Shown here: positions 22,073 to 36,500 of the stretch, one piece after another
Layout of the letters: each line of letters opens with the position of its first letter
How positions within the stretch are numbered: position 1 is the first letter of the stretch
Source of the DNA: Monomorium pharaonis
Lineage: Eukaryota; Arthropoda; Insecta; Hymenoptera; Formicidae
NCBI RefSeq assembly: GCF_013373865.1
Contig: NC_050473.1
Location: 11,357,710 to 11,421,709 of the forward strand
DNA length: 64,000 nucleotides
Reading direction: 5' to 3'
Made by a program: the position numbers and the translations under genes
Notes under the pieces: generated by a model
What the model saw: the letters and a program-made list of their open reading frames with translations, nothing else
The model's database searches: none
What the model was told of the DNA's origin: nothing

Positions 22073-24370
22073 CTGAGAACAGGAACCAACGGCGGTTGAA
22101 AACAAGGGATTAATCGTGCAATCGATATGTACGTAACGTTTACTAAGACAAACGTAGAATTCTCATGGATGCGAACGACGTAAGTGTAAACAACAGGGCT
22201 GAAAGTGGGAATTAAAGCAAGAGCGATTAATCATGAAGCACGAACGCGCGAAGTAGCATTCATCTTCCTGGCAAACTTTACATTAAGGTACAAGTGAGGC
22301 TGCTTGAACGAAACTTTTTCAATTTGCGTGTTAAGTATAAGAATAACGTAACGATATGTCGCAACTTGGAAAACGCCTCGGCTGCATCGCAACAACGGGG
22401 CGGCGGGATTTACATGGGAACACGTGCCCTTTTTCGAGACCCTGCACGTATTCGACGTATTTTGAAACTGTCCCGCGGTTCTTATAACGGAGATTCCACT
22501 AAAGTTTCAACCGAGTCGCGCAACGCGCGAACGTGACAAAAAGCAAAACGATTCGCCGTCTTCCCCGATGCCCCCCTCGTCATCTCGACTCTCCTTTCTT
22601 CCGACGGCGCCTCGCAAGCGACACACTTCTGCCGGACACACTTTGATCTTTCTGGAATTACAATAAATGCGAGAGTACATCTCCACTCTCTCACATCGTC
22701 ATTCCTATTCGTCGATCGCTTCACAATGGCCTTTTCGGAATAAGCAAGAAAAGATAAAGCATCTGGCAAAACGTTCGATCTGTAAATTAAAAAATATACT
22801 ACTACTCATTTTTTATTTACAGATTAGCTTAAGCTTTCTCAAGTAATATATGCTGAATCGCAAAACAAGGACAAAGTGAAATATTGTAATTTTATTTAGC
22901 CATATTTTATATGCGTCTTCGAGTCAATTAATCTATTATGTTAATTCTTCCAATATATTCTGCAATCTTTCCATCAACAGCGCGCTACGATTGACACGCC
23001 ACATCGGTTTAGTTCTACGTGGAATAATGAATCGTCGTCAACGCCTTTGTGCCGAGCACAAGAGTACCGTATGTTAATAATACTTGAAAATATGCTGACA
23101 AAAAAAGAACGTGATGACCGAGAACACGTGTACTGTTAGCCAAAGGAGCATTCGTCGAGAGGAATCGAATGTGGGCTCACATTCAGGAGGTCGGACGACT
23201 CCCTCGGGCAATTTTGTATTCTGATTTGGCAGAATTGCAGGGGGGGGGGGGGGTAATTACGCGAATCTGCGTACCGAGACCAATATCTTCACTTCCGCCG
23301 GGAGAATTGTTCTAAATGCTGACTTTACTCGTAGCAGCGTATCTATCGTATATCCTTCCATGCTTTCCCCAATTTGACACGCAACTCTAAACACATTGCT
23401 TCGCCATTAACTTAATATCTATGTTAACATCGGGTGCATCACACATTTGATTCCGCGGCACGAATCTCGCACGGGCGTGTTAACGATTGAGTAAACGCGG
23501 CAATTAATGTAATGGCACAAAGACAAAGATTGTAAATTCGTAAACAAGGTCTCGGGGTATATTCGCGTGTTAACGACGTATATCGTGCATTTCATCGTGC
23601 GACAATAAAAAGATGTAGAGTAGCCGCGCGGGAAGCGCCGGTACATTCATGGATAACTGTATTAAAACTAGATCTCGTCATATGCCAATTGCAACAATTT
23701 CCATTATGAGGCTATTACAGAAACTAAACGTTTGCGTTTACGTGATCGTAAACTAGATCACATAAATATCGTCGATGATACAGTCGTTAATTTCTAAATA
23801 AGGTACTATCGACATTAACATAAATTGATTATTAATTTGTAGTTCAATAATTAGTTATGCTAATATAATACGTCAACAATTAATTATGAATTTATTAGTA
23901 TAAATTAATTAATATTATTAATTTGGTCGTTTCTAGAAAATCGTAAACCGTGACAACTTTTTTATAGTTTTTAAGGTGGGCAAAGAGAATTCCTACAATT
24001 GCTCTAGAGTAATACAAAGCGAAAAGAATTCGGAGTTTTCCTTGTCTTTATATTCTTACATTATTAAAATCCGAGTTGCTATAAAACTTTTTTTTTTTTT
24101 GGGGATCTTCGATCTCGAAATGGAGAGACTCAATCTCCCACGAATCTTTTGATCGCTTCCTCGTCTCGGTAATACGGTCATGACTTCCCGGAAAAACCGC
24201 GGCAGAACTGTAATTTTAAGAGTCAAGGATAATCAAGGGAGAGAAGACGAACAGGAGGCGTCGCGCATTAATCGTCGGACGATACCGGTTGTGACAGCCG
24301 GATGACAGTGGCCGCCGATTCGCGATCGCTGTAGCGCGCGATTTGTAAGCTGGACAGGTCGTACGCATAC
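22073..24370. other. Probable intron of the ZP gene
   Basis: If the 24371-24424 exon is real, this is one intron of about 2.3 kb on the minus strand. It contains a G run at 23240-23252 and AT-rich sequence around 23740-23960. No other feature supported. Confidence 0.4.
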
Positions 24371-24424
24371 CTGTCCGCTTTCTTGTTCTACTTGCACCTG
24401 CGCCTGATCGGGTTCACGGGCTTT
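24371..24424 (-). CDS. Candidate upstream 54-nt exon of the ZP gene
   Basis: On the minus strand a good acceptor (ACTTTTCTATCCAG) is followed by 18 open codons, KAREPDQAQVQVEQESGQ, and a donor CAG|GTATGC. Both ends are phase 0, which is exactly what the 22072 exon needs. A charged Gln/Glu linker between signal peptide and ZP domain is plausible. No homology is claimed and transcript evidence is lacking. Confidence 0.45.
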
Positions 24425-24675
24425 CTGGATAGAAAAGTACGGGCGCGGAACCGGTCGGTGCGTATAATCGAAATCACGGTCCGCTACAATCGTACGAAGC
24501 TTAAGTGAGCGCGGTCTCCTCTTCCTGCCGGTCCGCCGAATTTCCAACACGAACGCGCCTTAATCACAACTTCGCATAGGTCGGGGCGAATAATTAGTCC
24601 GTGAATCTCCTCACGGGTAACACGCGTCCGCTTACCGTCCCCCTCCAACGTTATTATTATTTTATTGTTTTACTC

Positions 24676-24873
24676 CACTGAAAAAAAAGAGTCTTGTTGA
24701 ATTAACTGGAATTGAACTAACGGTTCAGATTTCTAGTTGATCTTACCAGATTTCTAATTAATTCAACAAGAATTTTTGTTAAATTGGAAATCTGGTAGGT
24801 TCAACTAGAATCCGAACCGTTAGTTCACATTCCAGTTGATTCAACCAAATTTTTTTTTTTTTTTTTTTTAGTG
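24676..24873. mobile_element. 198-bp fold-back MITE-like element
   Basis: Almost the whole element is one inverted repeat. The left arm begins CACTGAAAAAAAAGAGT and the right arm, reverse-complemented, begins CACTAAAAAAA. Arms of roughly 85 bp share GAACTAACGGTTC, CTAGTTGA and TACCAGATTTC. The flanks show a possible 3-bp CTC duplication. No coding capacity. It lies just upstream of the candidate ZP exon at 24371-24424, in transcript orientation. Confidence 0.8.
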
Positions 24874-26779
24874 CTCTGTTTGTACTTTATTATAATTTTT
24901 ATGTCACTCTTTATTAATCTTCTCAAGTATGAATTAGACATACGTATATTACAAGTTTCGCGAATCGTGGAATGTAACGCTTCTAACATTCGCTGAAAAA
25001 TAACTTTTGCAAGAAATCGTTAACCTTAATACCAAACCCAGTTTTCATGATAAATCGTTAATCTCGAAAAGAAATGTCTTGCTTGGCTTGTAGTTCGCAT
25101 TTTAGAACAATCCATATTTAAAAGCCAACGGTACCGCTACAATGCCTCACATTTTTAGTGAAGCTGTGAAATCTTAATAATACAAAACTTTTTGTTTTAC
25201 AATACTTTATCGTAAAAAGATTTTCTAGTGTCTCCCAATCTCCAAATATGTATCACAATTTTATATAATTTTAGAGTCAGTTTGAATTAATTTGTGATGA
25301 TAAATTTTTTTTTCTTTTTTTTTTTTTCTTAAATGAGATGCGTTACGCTTGGAGGACGTGTCGTGTTGTCGCAGCTGGAGACTAATTTCACTTTTCCATT
25401 GTCAGCCGCCAGACGACAAATTGTTCGCAATTGGACAACGTACTTTCACCGAATCGCGTGTGCAGAACGAGCGTCTTAATTGTCACGGATGTGACGCCTC
25501 GCGGTCGCCTCCGCGCCGATTCCAGGGGTTCCGCTTTAATCGCGCGCATTTTGCACAATAGCGCAGTATCGGCTGGTGCCGTTTAATAGGTTGAGTGCCA
25601 TACGGCGGATGTGCCAGTGTCCGATATTTTACGCCGACGGTATTTTTAACTTCTTTACGTTTCATCCACGAAAGAGCTCGCTAATATAAATTTCGAGAAC
25701 AAAAAACGTTGAACTTTTTCAAATTTAGATATAAGCTTTTCATTAATATAAATTATTGTCTGCAACATTTTCTGAATCCACTGATAATCAATTGACACGA
25801 ACGGGAGTACGAACAGGTGCGTAACGTTTTAAAGGGGGACAAAATTTCTCGTAAAACGCAGTCGGTGCAAAAAAATACGATCGGGATGAGTCGTATTCTG
25901 CTCGGGAGATATTTTAATTAAACGAAGAACTTGTGATGCCCGGGCGTATTTACAAATTCGATGACTTTCTCGCGCCTAGAAAGCATGGCACTTATGCGGG
26001 CCCGCGTGGTGCGCGTGCTTTCAACACGGTCCGGTATCAAAAGTAAGATAACAAATTTTCACGGGGAGAAACTTCCGAGTCGTAACACGAGCGATGTCTC
26101 TTCGCCTGTATATGGTGGCGAAAAAGTAGGCCGGGTCAGTCAACGTGGACGGCGGGTACTTACATGTCGCGTACGCTTCGATAAGGCCTATTACGAGGAA
26201 CGCTTGGCGTCGCTGAAGCAACCGCGAAAAATCCAGCGGCGTTGACTGTCACGTCTCGCAAAATGATTTAACCGCGTTTTCATTAATCGCGTAAAGATTC
26301 GCCGATTGCGCCTTTTGTGAAATGTAACTACACTGTAAGCACCTAACGAGACAATTTCCGTTAACTGCGCGATCGAGCTGCGAATTAGTACAAAAAAAAA
26401 GAATGAATTAATAAATAGTTGTATACGTATGTATGTACGCAGCAGTGATGCGTATCGATAATATAAAACTGGAACGACCGCGCTAGTGGCTTCGAGAAGT
26501 AGAAAAGGTGAAGTAGAATACGATATATGTATATATAACGCTTATCTTTACACAAGCAAGATGAAAGGCATTGATCGCTCTATTTTGAGGTGTTAATATT
26601 ATCTGTATCAAAGGTCGGCGCAATTTATAAACTCGCGCGAATTATTTCCTACGGATTATTCCTCGCTCTCCTGTGTTAAATCGAGAATTTACTTTCGGTG
26701 AAGAAAACCGATGGTCGAAATAAGAAGCATCGAGGCGATCGACGCGAGACAATAATCGCTTGTGACTGTGTTTTTTCAG

Positions 26780-26885
26780 CTGGTTCACTTTTACAATAAC
26801 GGTGCTTTACAGAAACGAAAGGTGCGCGTGGAGTGGGATAAATTGCATTCCAACGCTCTACGCGGATTTACAGATTACCCGCTTT
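26780..26885 (+). other. Exon-like segment, product unknown
   Basis: The acceptor is TGTGTTTTTTCAG and a weak donor GTAATC follows. The open frame, phase 0 at both ends, includes HFYNNGALQKRKVRVEWDKL. No homology recognised and no partner exon identified. Confidence 0.2.
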
Positions 26886-29379
26886 GGGTAATCCTGAAAC
26901 CTAAATCGTCAACGTTTTTTTTTCTTCTTCTTCTTCTTTTCGAGGTATCGCGAGCGCGGGAAGACGATGATGAATCGCGCGATCTAATTAAGAGCGAGCG
27001 ATTAATGCCACGGCGATACGTGGCGCGCGTACAAAGCGCGCGTGCGAACCAGGCTGAGAACCGCGGCGGGCGTGCACTTTCGCGGAATAAAACTCGTCGG
27101 CCGGGATTTTAATTAAAGAGGAACACCGCTGTGTGCGCACCGGGGCACTATGGAAACGGCGATGCGTCGAGTGCGCACGAAACGTCACGGCGAATTCGGC
27201 AACGGTGACGAGCAATCGTGCAACTCTCCGACCGGCGCTAAACTTTTATCCACGGTTAAGCTCCACGATGTTCATTCGCGTGCCGATGGCTCTCTTCGCA
27301 CGATAAAGGTTTCACGTTCCAAATCATATGCTGACTAATTTTAATCTGTAAAATGGTAAAAATGGATTATAGGAAGTTTTTCTGAGCTTTACCACGACAG
27401 AGAGTATCGTAATTTTTGTAATAATCCAATTTTTACGTAGAGTACACGTAAAAAAAAGTGATTCTTTCTCATGTAAAAATAGTGTACATATAATTGAAGA
27501 AATAGAAATTTCAAAGTGTAATTTTAGCAAATAATACGGTACAACGCAGCATTCTCTATTTTCTGCTCCAACTTTTTTAATAAAATCCAATTAAAATTAC
27601 AATGTAATAATTTCTTTGAAGCCTTTATTAAGGCATGCGAGTAACGAAAAATATTTATTATATCCCGGATATAAAAAATAATAGAAATAGGAATTTTAAA
27701 AAAAGTTATTTCCTGTAGGCAAAATAGCATGCAATTACGATTTATTCTAGAATAAAAAACAAAATTGCTTTAAACTTTGCCACCAAAGTCTTTGAAATGT
27801 TATACAATCGCCTGTGGCGATTGCTAATTAGAATGTAAAATTGTAAAAAACAAAAAAATCAAGAGTAATGCGACAAAATGCTAGAATTTTATGAAACTCA
27901 GGAGAGATTGCGCCTGTTACCAGTTGTAGCATTGTAGATTTAAAAATTCAGATTTTTATACAATGCCATAAACCAACTAGATAGGAAATAAATATAAAAG
28001 AGACTCTCGCGAATAAAAAATTAAGGTTTCTCTATTATATTGTTTACAATATTTCTATAAAATAAAAATAGTGTCTATATATTGCAGCATTTGGGGAGAA
28101 TTTTTCTTCAAAAGCACGCGGGAAATGTATATTATTAGGCAAATGAAGCACAATTAAAATTGTATAGAACAATGCAAAACGGTATCTGTCGATTCGGCAT
28201 CGATGGTTAGTCGAAACAACATGGGAAAGACCGGTAACGATTTCAAATTACAAGATCGCTAAGTTGGCTGCTGGAACGAGTGCAGTGGGAAGCTCTGTGG
28301 TCGTCCACAAGATTGCACGTTGTTAAGAGTCGCAAGTACAGGGAACATTTCATTCCCATTCATTACAACTTGTCAATGGCGGTCTGGCAATGTCTAAGAA
28401 AGCTTTTCAACCTCGCATATTAGCTTCTTAAAAGACGGAGCGATCGCTTGCTCCTGTTGTATTTAGTCCATTTTTAATCCATCAATTCTTCATCTAATTT
28501 CGTCACGTGAAATTCTCGTATTTAAATGATATAAAATTTCGCGCGTTAATATAATAAATTAGGATTAAGAATATATGACTTTTTGTTTCTATCCGTCAAC
28601 GAAACTATGCAATTACATTCGTATACTCTCGTATTAATTTTCATACGTCGCTACATGATTCAGTACATCTAAGTGGATTGCTTTCTATCTCACATTATGA
28701 ATGGCTTCAGAGGCAATGAAAACTTCGAGAGAAAAACAAGGATCAAAGGTATCACAACTTCAAAAGATTAATCACACGGATACTACAGCTGGAGAGGCGG
28801 AGCATTGGTTCCTTTCTATATAAACCGTAGAAGAATTTTACAGCCCTATTCGAAGGTGCGAAAATATGTGCAAATAACGATGCCTTTACAATTTTTTTTA
28901 ATTTCGTTAAAATGAAGAAGGCGCTACCTGATTCACAGCGATAGAAACAGCTACTCTCTCGTTCGTAATTAGCAAATCGATCATGCGGCATTAAGAGAAC
29001 GATTTTTGGAGAAATTATTTAATATTCTAGTTCAGCAGTAGAAACTTTTTAAAGGAGTCAGTTACTCCCACATTAAGACGTGTCCATTTCAAGTCGAAAG
29101 AGCAACAAGAGATTTTTCGTGTACCCCCTTGCCTTGAACATCCTTTCGAGGAAGCTAGGAGAATGTTACTCTTTGATTCGAATAATATAAAACTGGAACC
29201 CGCCGCATCACGCATTCGGAATGAAGAAAGGAAATAGAGGCAGTACTAAGGAGAAAGATGAGAGAGCTGAGGAAAAAGAAAAAGCGTGAGAAGTTGCGAA
29301 AGGTAGGAGGACGAAGGAGGAGATAGCTGGTGAACGACGAGGAGAAAGAAGAAGAAGCGAAGATAGCGGGAAACGGAGG

Positions 29380-29388
<9 letters not shown>

Positions 29389-29417
<29 letters not shown>
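29389..29417. repeat. (GA)n microsatellite
   Basis: GA run within a longer purine-rich stretch (about 29225-29417). Confidence 0.9.
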
Positions 29418-29421
<4 letters not shown>

Positions 29422-31790
29422 CGTCTAGAGAGTATAGTTGAAAGAGGGCATTGCGTCCGGCGCAGTGACCTACTATCTTCGGTTCGACGGCTCGGCTATG
29501 TAGTCGGCGGTTAGAGTGTGTAGCGTACACACAGAGGTGGCACGCACGACAGCGGTACAACAGGTACACAAGAGACGTAAATGTGGACGCGCGTATTTCC
29601 TCCTACTTTATCTTCCGCCGTCGTGCGACGGCGGCATTCGGCGTTATTATATCGGCGTATTCCGCGCTGTCACGTCGGAAAGGAAACACGTAAATTATAG
29701 CGTGCGGCGCGTACACCCTCCTGCGGTGCGCACACACCTGACGCGGCTCACCGCGTCTCTGGCTCGCCCGGTTTTCCTCGATAGATCGCGAAATGTCGAA
29801 GCCAATTACAAATTGGACGGCCTTAACGCGCTAGTTTCTCTCGCGGCGCGAGACTCTTATTTGATTCTCTCCCCGTCGCGTTTTCTCCCATTAGTTATTA
29901 TGTTAAACGTCGTTACGCTCAACGTCTCTCTCCCTCTCTCTCTCTCTCTCTCTTTACGTCGGTGTTTTGTTGTCGAGTAGGTATGTAATACGGGTAAATC
30001 ATAATACAAGTAGACGAAATGAGCGCGAGCTATTTGATCTCCGTGGACACCGAAATAAAACGAGACTTTCTCTTAACTTTATTTCAAAGCTAAATACAGA
30101 TTTTTATCAGAGAGCTTTTTGTCACGATTAGTTAAAACGACGCTATGTTAATGCTCTGCAAAGTCGATTTTTAATTCGGAAGTAGCGCACAGAAAAACCA
30201 CCACGAAAATAGAGCCGCAATTTTGAAAAGCCTGTAAAAATAGAATAATCTGGAAGGTATCAATTTTTTTAACGAGTGCGCGATAAAAAATAAAATGAAA
30301 ACCCCACGCGATGCAATTATTGCAAGTAAGATCGCACGAAGTAATTGCCCCTGTCGAAGACACGCCCTCTCAAAAGCAATTAATTCACTTCCCACGCGAA
30401 GAAGTTGAATTCCCATGCGGGCGGAGACAATTACCAGAAGTTCATCACTCGTTAACGAACGTCCCCGCGAGCGGCGCGGCGGTGCCGCGTATTTACACCG
30501 ATTATACGGCGCGGTCAAGCCGCTTCATTCAAGACTTTTGCCTCGGAAAGCACCCGGCGTCCGCGACTATATATGTGGCACAGGCAGAGCCCCGCGGCTA
30601 CGGTGATTCCTCTTAAGCATTAACTTAACGTCGTGTTGATTCTCGGCCAGCGGCACGTGCACACGTCGCATAGCGGTCCCGGAGATACGCCGAACATCAA
30701 TGAAGTATCGCTTTTTGCCGGGGACCGGATGAATTTTTTAACGGTTACATCAGTTTCTTTTTAACGGTCGTCGAAAACGTCGATCGTCTCGTTAGGTATT
30801 TCCTCCGAATTTCTCGAGATCGCCGAGAACCCCTCGCGAATTATGGCGCGTTTCTACGCGTCGCGGGCGATGCCCTTTAACATATAGATACCGGCAAAGT
30901 AGACGCGACGATTCGAGAACCGTTCGGTTCTCCAAGTTTTTCAATAAAAAGAATGTCCCCGCGCGAACTCGATAAATACCGGGAATATTTGCGTGCGAAT
31001 TCTTTCAGCCTCCCGAGGAGGATCGATTATCCGGAGGATAAACGTCGCGTAAAAAAGGATCCTGTAATTGTTGCCGATCAGCAAAATTCATTATATTATA
31101 TCTGTGATGTGTACGTGCCTCAACTTGACAGATTTAATCAATATTACGAGCGCGCGATGTTGACGTGTCGTGCAGGCTATAAATTATGATGGGGCGTTGG
31201 ACACCGCGCGTCGCGCCGGTAATTCTATTCCTAAACGCGTATAATTCGCAAAACGTCAAAAAACCTAAAGATACAATGTACACACTGCAGGTGCGTAAAT
31301 AACTTTACCCATTTTACGCGGCGCGGCATAACGGTTACCGTATTAACGACCTGTCTGTCACTCTGAAGGGGGGGGGGGGGGAGGGGAAGAGAATACACAC
31401 GCACGCATACACTAACCGCGAGTAGTAATCTTCGTTGTTCAACTGAGAATTATTGCGCAGTGAAATTACAATGTCGATCGTCGTGGCACGCAAATTTATC
31501 GTGAGGTATTATCAATGTATCGCGCGACGCACGTAGGCGGGAATGCAGTAATCGGCCCCCTCGCAGAATCAGAAAATCGGCATTGTGTTCGCCAGACTGA
31601 TTTTATTTGGTTTTATCTCGCGGGAGAAATTGGCGAGATGTCAATGCTAAACTTTATTATGTCTATAAATTTTTTTATTTTGAAAGAACTTGAATAATTA
31701 AATGAACAAAATTTAAAATCAGATAAAATAGATTAATTAACAATTGTTAAAAATTTGGAAGCTTTTTTCTTTTTTTTTTCTTTTTTTCTA

Positions 31791-31999
31791 CACTGAGAAA
31801 AAAAGTTGTTGATTTGACTAAATTTTTCAACTTAATTAAATTTCTTTAATTTAACTATTTGTGTATTTCAGTCAAATATATAAATATTTAAATTAAAGTT
31901 TAAGTATTTTATTTATTTAAGTTAATTGCATAAATACTTGTACTGAAAAAATTTATTCTAGTTGAAAAATTTAGTCAAATTAACATTTTTTTCACAGTG
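31791..31999. mobile_element. 209-bp AT-rich fold-back MITE with TA target duplication
   Basis: The terminal inverted repeats begin CACTGAGAAAAAAAGTT and CACTGTGAAAAAAATGTT and both contain GATTTGACTAAATTTTTCAA or near variants. TA dinucleotides flank both sides (31789-31790, 32000-32001). The interior is also self-complementary and there is no ORF. Confidence 0.82.
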
Positions 32000-32597
32000 T
32001 ATGAAATAACGAGTCAAAAATTTTGTTAATCTTCAAGAATGAATTATAAATGATTTATGAAGATAATATTTTATTCCAATTTATTCACAATTGTTGTTAA
32101 TATATAAGAAAACGAATACTATGATTAATTTTTTTTTTAAGTAATTTCACTCACGGCCAATAATAAGGGCAGCAATAAGAGAAAGGTCGTCCGTATATTC
32201 CGCCACGTCCTCTCCATCATGTGCGTGTCCTTTCTGTAATAAAAAGAAAAAACCTGAAAAAGTGATAACTACACACATTACGGTGAACTTCATGTAATCT
32301 ATCGGCCCGAAGAGAGGATAAATTTTTGAACAATTTTGATAGCATTAGCTGTATGACATTTATAAAAATAGACTCGGTAACATAATATAGACAATTATCA
32401 ATTAAGTATACAAGAGCCAAGTGTAATCGCCAATTAATTATCGCCGATCTATATAATTGTCATCGAAAATGTTACGCAATGAACATTTAACCCACATCTC
32501 AGAACACGGAACTCACGATCAGAAGCGCTCTCACACGCAAAATCTATTTAATTCTAAAAATGACGTTCTACACTCGCGCAAATACCGCGTAAAGTCA

Positions 32598-32598
<1 letters not shown>

Positions 32599-32630
<32 letters not shown>
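32599..32630. repeat. (CA)n microsatellite
   Basis: Roughly 15 CA units. Confidence 0.92.
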
Positions 32631-32631
<1 letters not shown>

Positions 32632-33469
32632 TCCAGGCCTCTACAATTTGCTAAACTATTCAAGAATCACGATTGTAGGCATTTTGCAGGCTGTACGATA
32701 TAATCACAGTCCGTAACAAAGAGAGGTAAACTAATTTTATTTCACGAAAGTGATCAAGCGTTACTCAACCGTTTATTGAAATCGTAAGTTCACGTGAAAA
32801 TTGCGGCGGGGTACGTAACGACAATGCCGCGGTTCGATTTGTTAGATAATGTCGCGAACATACGAAAAAGCACGCGCGACCACGACAGCTCCCTTCGGAA
32901 TGCGGTACCATGCGCTCGGGATCAATCTTGCGGAAGAGGGACATTAATCGAGGCACCTCGTTGCGTTGTACTTCCGGTTCCAGGGCGACTCGTTCTACCG
33001 AAGAAACCCACGATCACTCGGACGATCCCCCCGCGAGAACCACCTGCTTTTTCCGCTTAACGAACGCACCGATCACAACGGGAAGGCTCCAGTAACTCGC
33101 GTCAGTTGGTCCTCATCGGGCACGCTCCGCGTTTTTTGCTTCCTTCCTTATTATTTTTTTCCTTTTTCCTTCTTTTTTTCTTTTGCCTTTTACCGTCGTG
33201 CTCTCTTGTGTGCGACCGCAAGAATTCGACGGGCCCACAGGTGATTTTCCTGGCCGACGGGGACCGACTGAAGGTGCGAGCCACACTCGTCTCGGCCACG
33301 AGCCACGTCCCAGTGACCTACTGAAGATCTCGATCGCGCTCGTCCATCGCCCCCCTCGCCCTCCCTCCCCCGATGCACGACGCAAGGCCCAAACAGGCCC
33401 ACCGTCGACGGCATTGCTCCCACCATTGCACCCGATCGCGCCTGCTCTTTTTTTCGCTCGCGTTCCTCC

Positions 33470-33470
<1 letters not shown>

Positions 33471-33555
<85 letters not shown>

Positions 33556-33580
33556 TTCGCTCGCTCGCTCGCTCGCTCTT
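33471..33580. repeat. Long (CT)n followed by (GCTC)n repeat
   Basis: About 75 bp of CT units, then TTTC interruptions and four to five GCTC units. It underlies several long but false frames on both strands. Confidence 0.93.
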
Positions 33581-36500
33581 CCGAGAGCGGTAGGGAACTC
33601 GCGGCACAGGTGAAAGACACGCACCGGACGAGATATCCGCGTCACGCATCTCGACTGAAGTTTTCATTTAAAAAAAAAAAAAAAGGATTTTCAATGAAAA
33701 GGTTAAAATTAGAAACGCCGTAACGAGAAAGTGACGTAAGTGATGTCCGCTGCGATGTACACGCCGCGCTTCCACTTCGAATCTCGCAATAACGAGTTCT
33801 GCGGCAACGTGCGGCTTGCTTCTTCCATTCCGCATGTACCGTAACCGGAACGCGAAGATTACGCGTGAAATTTTGGAGCGTCCGCCCCGTGAGGGAAATT
33901 TCTCACCGGCCGGCGACCGAAATCGCCGCGGGTAGGAGATCGAAAATTTCCTCATCAGCTTTTTTTCCCTCCACGGGAGACAGGCGAAATCTCGGGAGAG
34001 GAGAGAACCGCCCGTAAGGTCGTCGTCGCAACGGGGGAGCGAAGAAAGAAATCGGGGGTGGAGGGGGGAAGAGATGGCGAGATGAAGACGAGCTGCTCGT
34101 CTGGGATACTCGACTCGTGACTCGAATAACACGATATCGCGAGAGATTCCCCGATGGAAAGACCAGAAGCACGGTGCCTCGCCGTGCTGCTGCGAACGCC
34201 GAACTGGCTGGCTCCAATTTTCGAAAAATCGCGCGCGCGGAGGAAATCGCGGACGACGGTTCCCCCCCGTCGAAAGCGGGACGCGCGCGCTTGAGAATTG
34301 AGTCACGACACACGGACGATTGCTGATATTTCCTAAGTCCAATTTCGCGAGAATCGTCCTCGGGACGGCCGACGTATATCCTGTCGGGTCGGGTCGGGAG
34401 TAAAGGGCCGCCGCGAGCACTGCACAAGATTTCGTAATGTACTCGCGTGGAATACGGAAGCGATCTGCTACTTGGGAAACGGATTTCCCCACAACGTGGC
34501 AGCCTTCATTTATCTTAATTCGCGCGATCTCCGTCACATTCTTCTAAAGTGTCAAGCGAAAGCTGGTGCCCGGTTCAATGGCTGATCGAACAAAGGGCCT
34601 TGCAAATGATGATTATTCATGAGCACCGGGCGGATAACTTGGGTTCACTTCTCGTGGACCCGTATTCGCCCGCGCGCGCATTGTTCGGCGCTTTCATTTT
34701 CATTTCTCGAAATCTTCGCGCGGGAGCACTCGTCTGCATTTGCGTAACCATGTCGCGGCCGATAAGAACGAGACTCGAAAGCCAACCGGTAAGCGTCGGG
34801 TCTGACCTGGATTTCTCACCCGCATGGGTGCTAACTCGTCCATCCGGAAATGGCTTATGGTAGCCGGCGTATGCCGAGGGATAACGATACGGTAGATAAT
34901 ACGCGAAAGTGCGAGTGAACGCGTTCTCTTTCGCGCACGCGCACCTACTTAGTTTTTGTTGGTTTTTTCTTTTTTCCTTTTTCTCGACGTTGGATTTCCC
35001 GAGCGCGAAGATAACGCGGCGCGGCGCGCGTATTTCCGGTAGGCAGATCCCCTCCCTCCCCTCGCATTTGTATCCTATCTAAGCGCATTTGAGACTCATT
35101 TGTATGTCAATATTGAATATCAAAGACATTTCTAGAAAATAACACGACGAGCGGTTCGTTATCAAATAGAATAATATTATCAGAATACAAATTTATTCTA
35201 ACAGTTCTTCAGTAGAGAAAGAAATACTCTTAGTGTTGACATCCTATATGCAAATGCAAGACTATTAGAATTGTGGAAGATTGAAATTCACAATCCAATA
35301 ACGTTGTTTAACGTAGGACGATCATATTTCATATGCAGCTCCATTCAGAATATTAAACCGGTACTCGAAAGTTTTTCGGGCGTGCTAACCCCTCCCTCCT
35401 TTTTTTTTTAATCTGAAAGAGAGATTCGACGAATTACTTTTATTCGTCGAATTTTTTTACCCCAATCATCCTTTCTCTTTTTTTTTAAACCAATCGATTG
35501 GCCTTTTATCTTTAAAATCCGTTGAATTAAGGCATCATAAGTAACTATATCGAATACGCCGTATTAAAGCTCCACGGAAAATGTCGACGAGGTATGTCGA
35601 AATGTTCGACGTAAAAAAAAGAATTCACGGTTGCCATAGTCAGTCGCTACGAAGCGTCGCTTTGCTTCTTCGACCATTTAGTCTGGACGGACCGTCCGCC
35701 GTGCTATCACGAGCTCGTATAAGTTTAGTCGGCGTAGCGCAAAATTCCCACCGTCCGTCCGCGGGCAATAGTTGCTCCGTTCCTTACGTCGCGTACGATC
35801 CAGGCCAAATTCGATCAGCCAATTATATTCTTCTACTTGAATTTCCTCGACTGAGAAGTTTAATCAGGAACGCGACATTTCAGAATCAACCGAACTGGCT
35901 TGGATATTTATGTAATTTCAGCGAGGCGTATTTTTGCAACCTTAATCCTAAATGATTAATTTAACGGCGATTATTTGACACGAATGACTTTATGAATTAT
36001 TGCTTTCTCACTGATAAAATTATATTCTGTTCTTCTTAATAATATATACTATTTTTACATATCTTTTATTTATTAAAAAGTAATATTTCTTATTCATAAA
36101 TTTTATTGTTAAAAGCACTTTTTATACTAAAAAATTTCGGAAGAATGTATTTTTTCTTGATAAGATTACGAATTTTTAAGAAAAAAGATTTAATATTTCT
36201 TACGTGTATAATTCTCATATACATATATATTTCTAATAATATCTCAGAAGAAAGTCGGGCGTAATTATCATGGACGTCGCGTACAATGCACGTGAGCAAC
36301 GAAACGAAAATCCGGACAGACTCGCTGATGTCCCAAAAAAGTATATCGATAGAAAGGCGGGCTATTGAGAGAAAGCGGCCTCGAAAATTAATCATCGGCA
36401 CCGTGGTGCCCTATCAAAAATCGTCAGTTCAGGCGAAGCGAACTATTCCAAACAGGCCAAACTTCAAGAATCTTGTTTCGGAGACCCAAATTTCTCAATG

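Noticed and set aside
22072..22105. Met at 22105 as the start of the ZP protein
   Set aside because: No signal peptide follows, and a good acceptor (CCTGTTCTCAG) sits between it and the conserved sequence, so it is intronic.
30953..31189. 78-codon plus frame (MSPRELDKYREYLRANSF at its start)
   Set aside because: Composition is protein-like, but there is no homology, splice context or conserved motif to support it.
33113..33667. Long frames on both strands across the CT repeat (Glu-Arg and Ser-Leu runs)
   Set aside because: Created by the uninterrupted CT/GA microsatellite, which is open in several frames.
35581..35955. 124-codon plus frame starting with ATG
   Set aside because: Not recognised, no splice or promoter context, and composition like neighbouring spacer. 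Could be real but cannot be supported.
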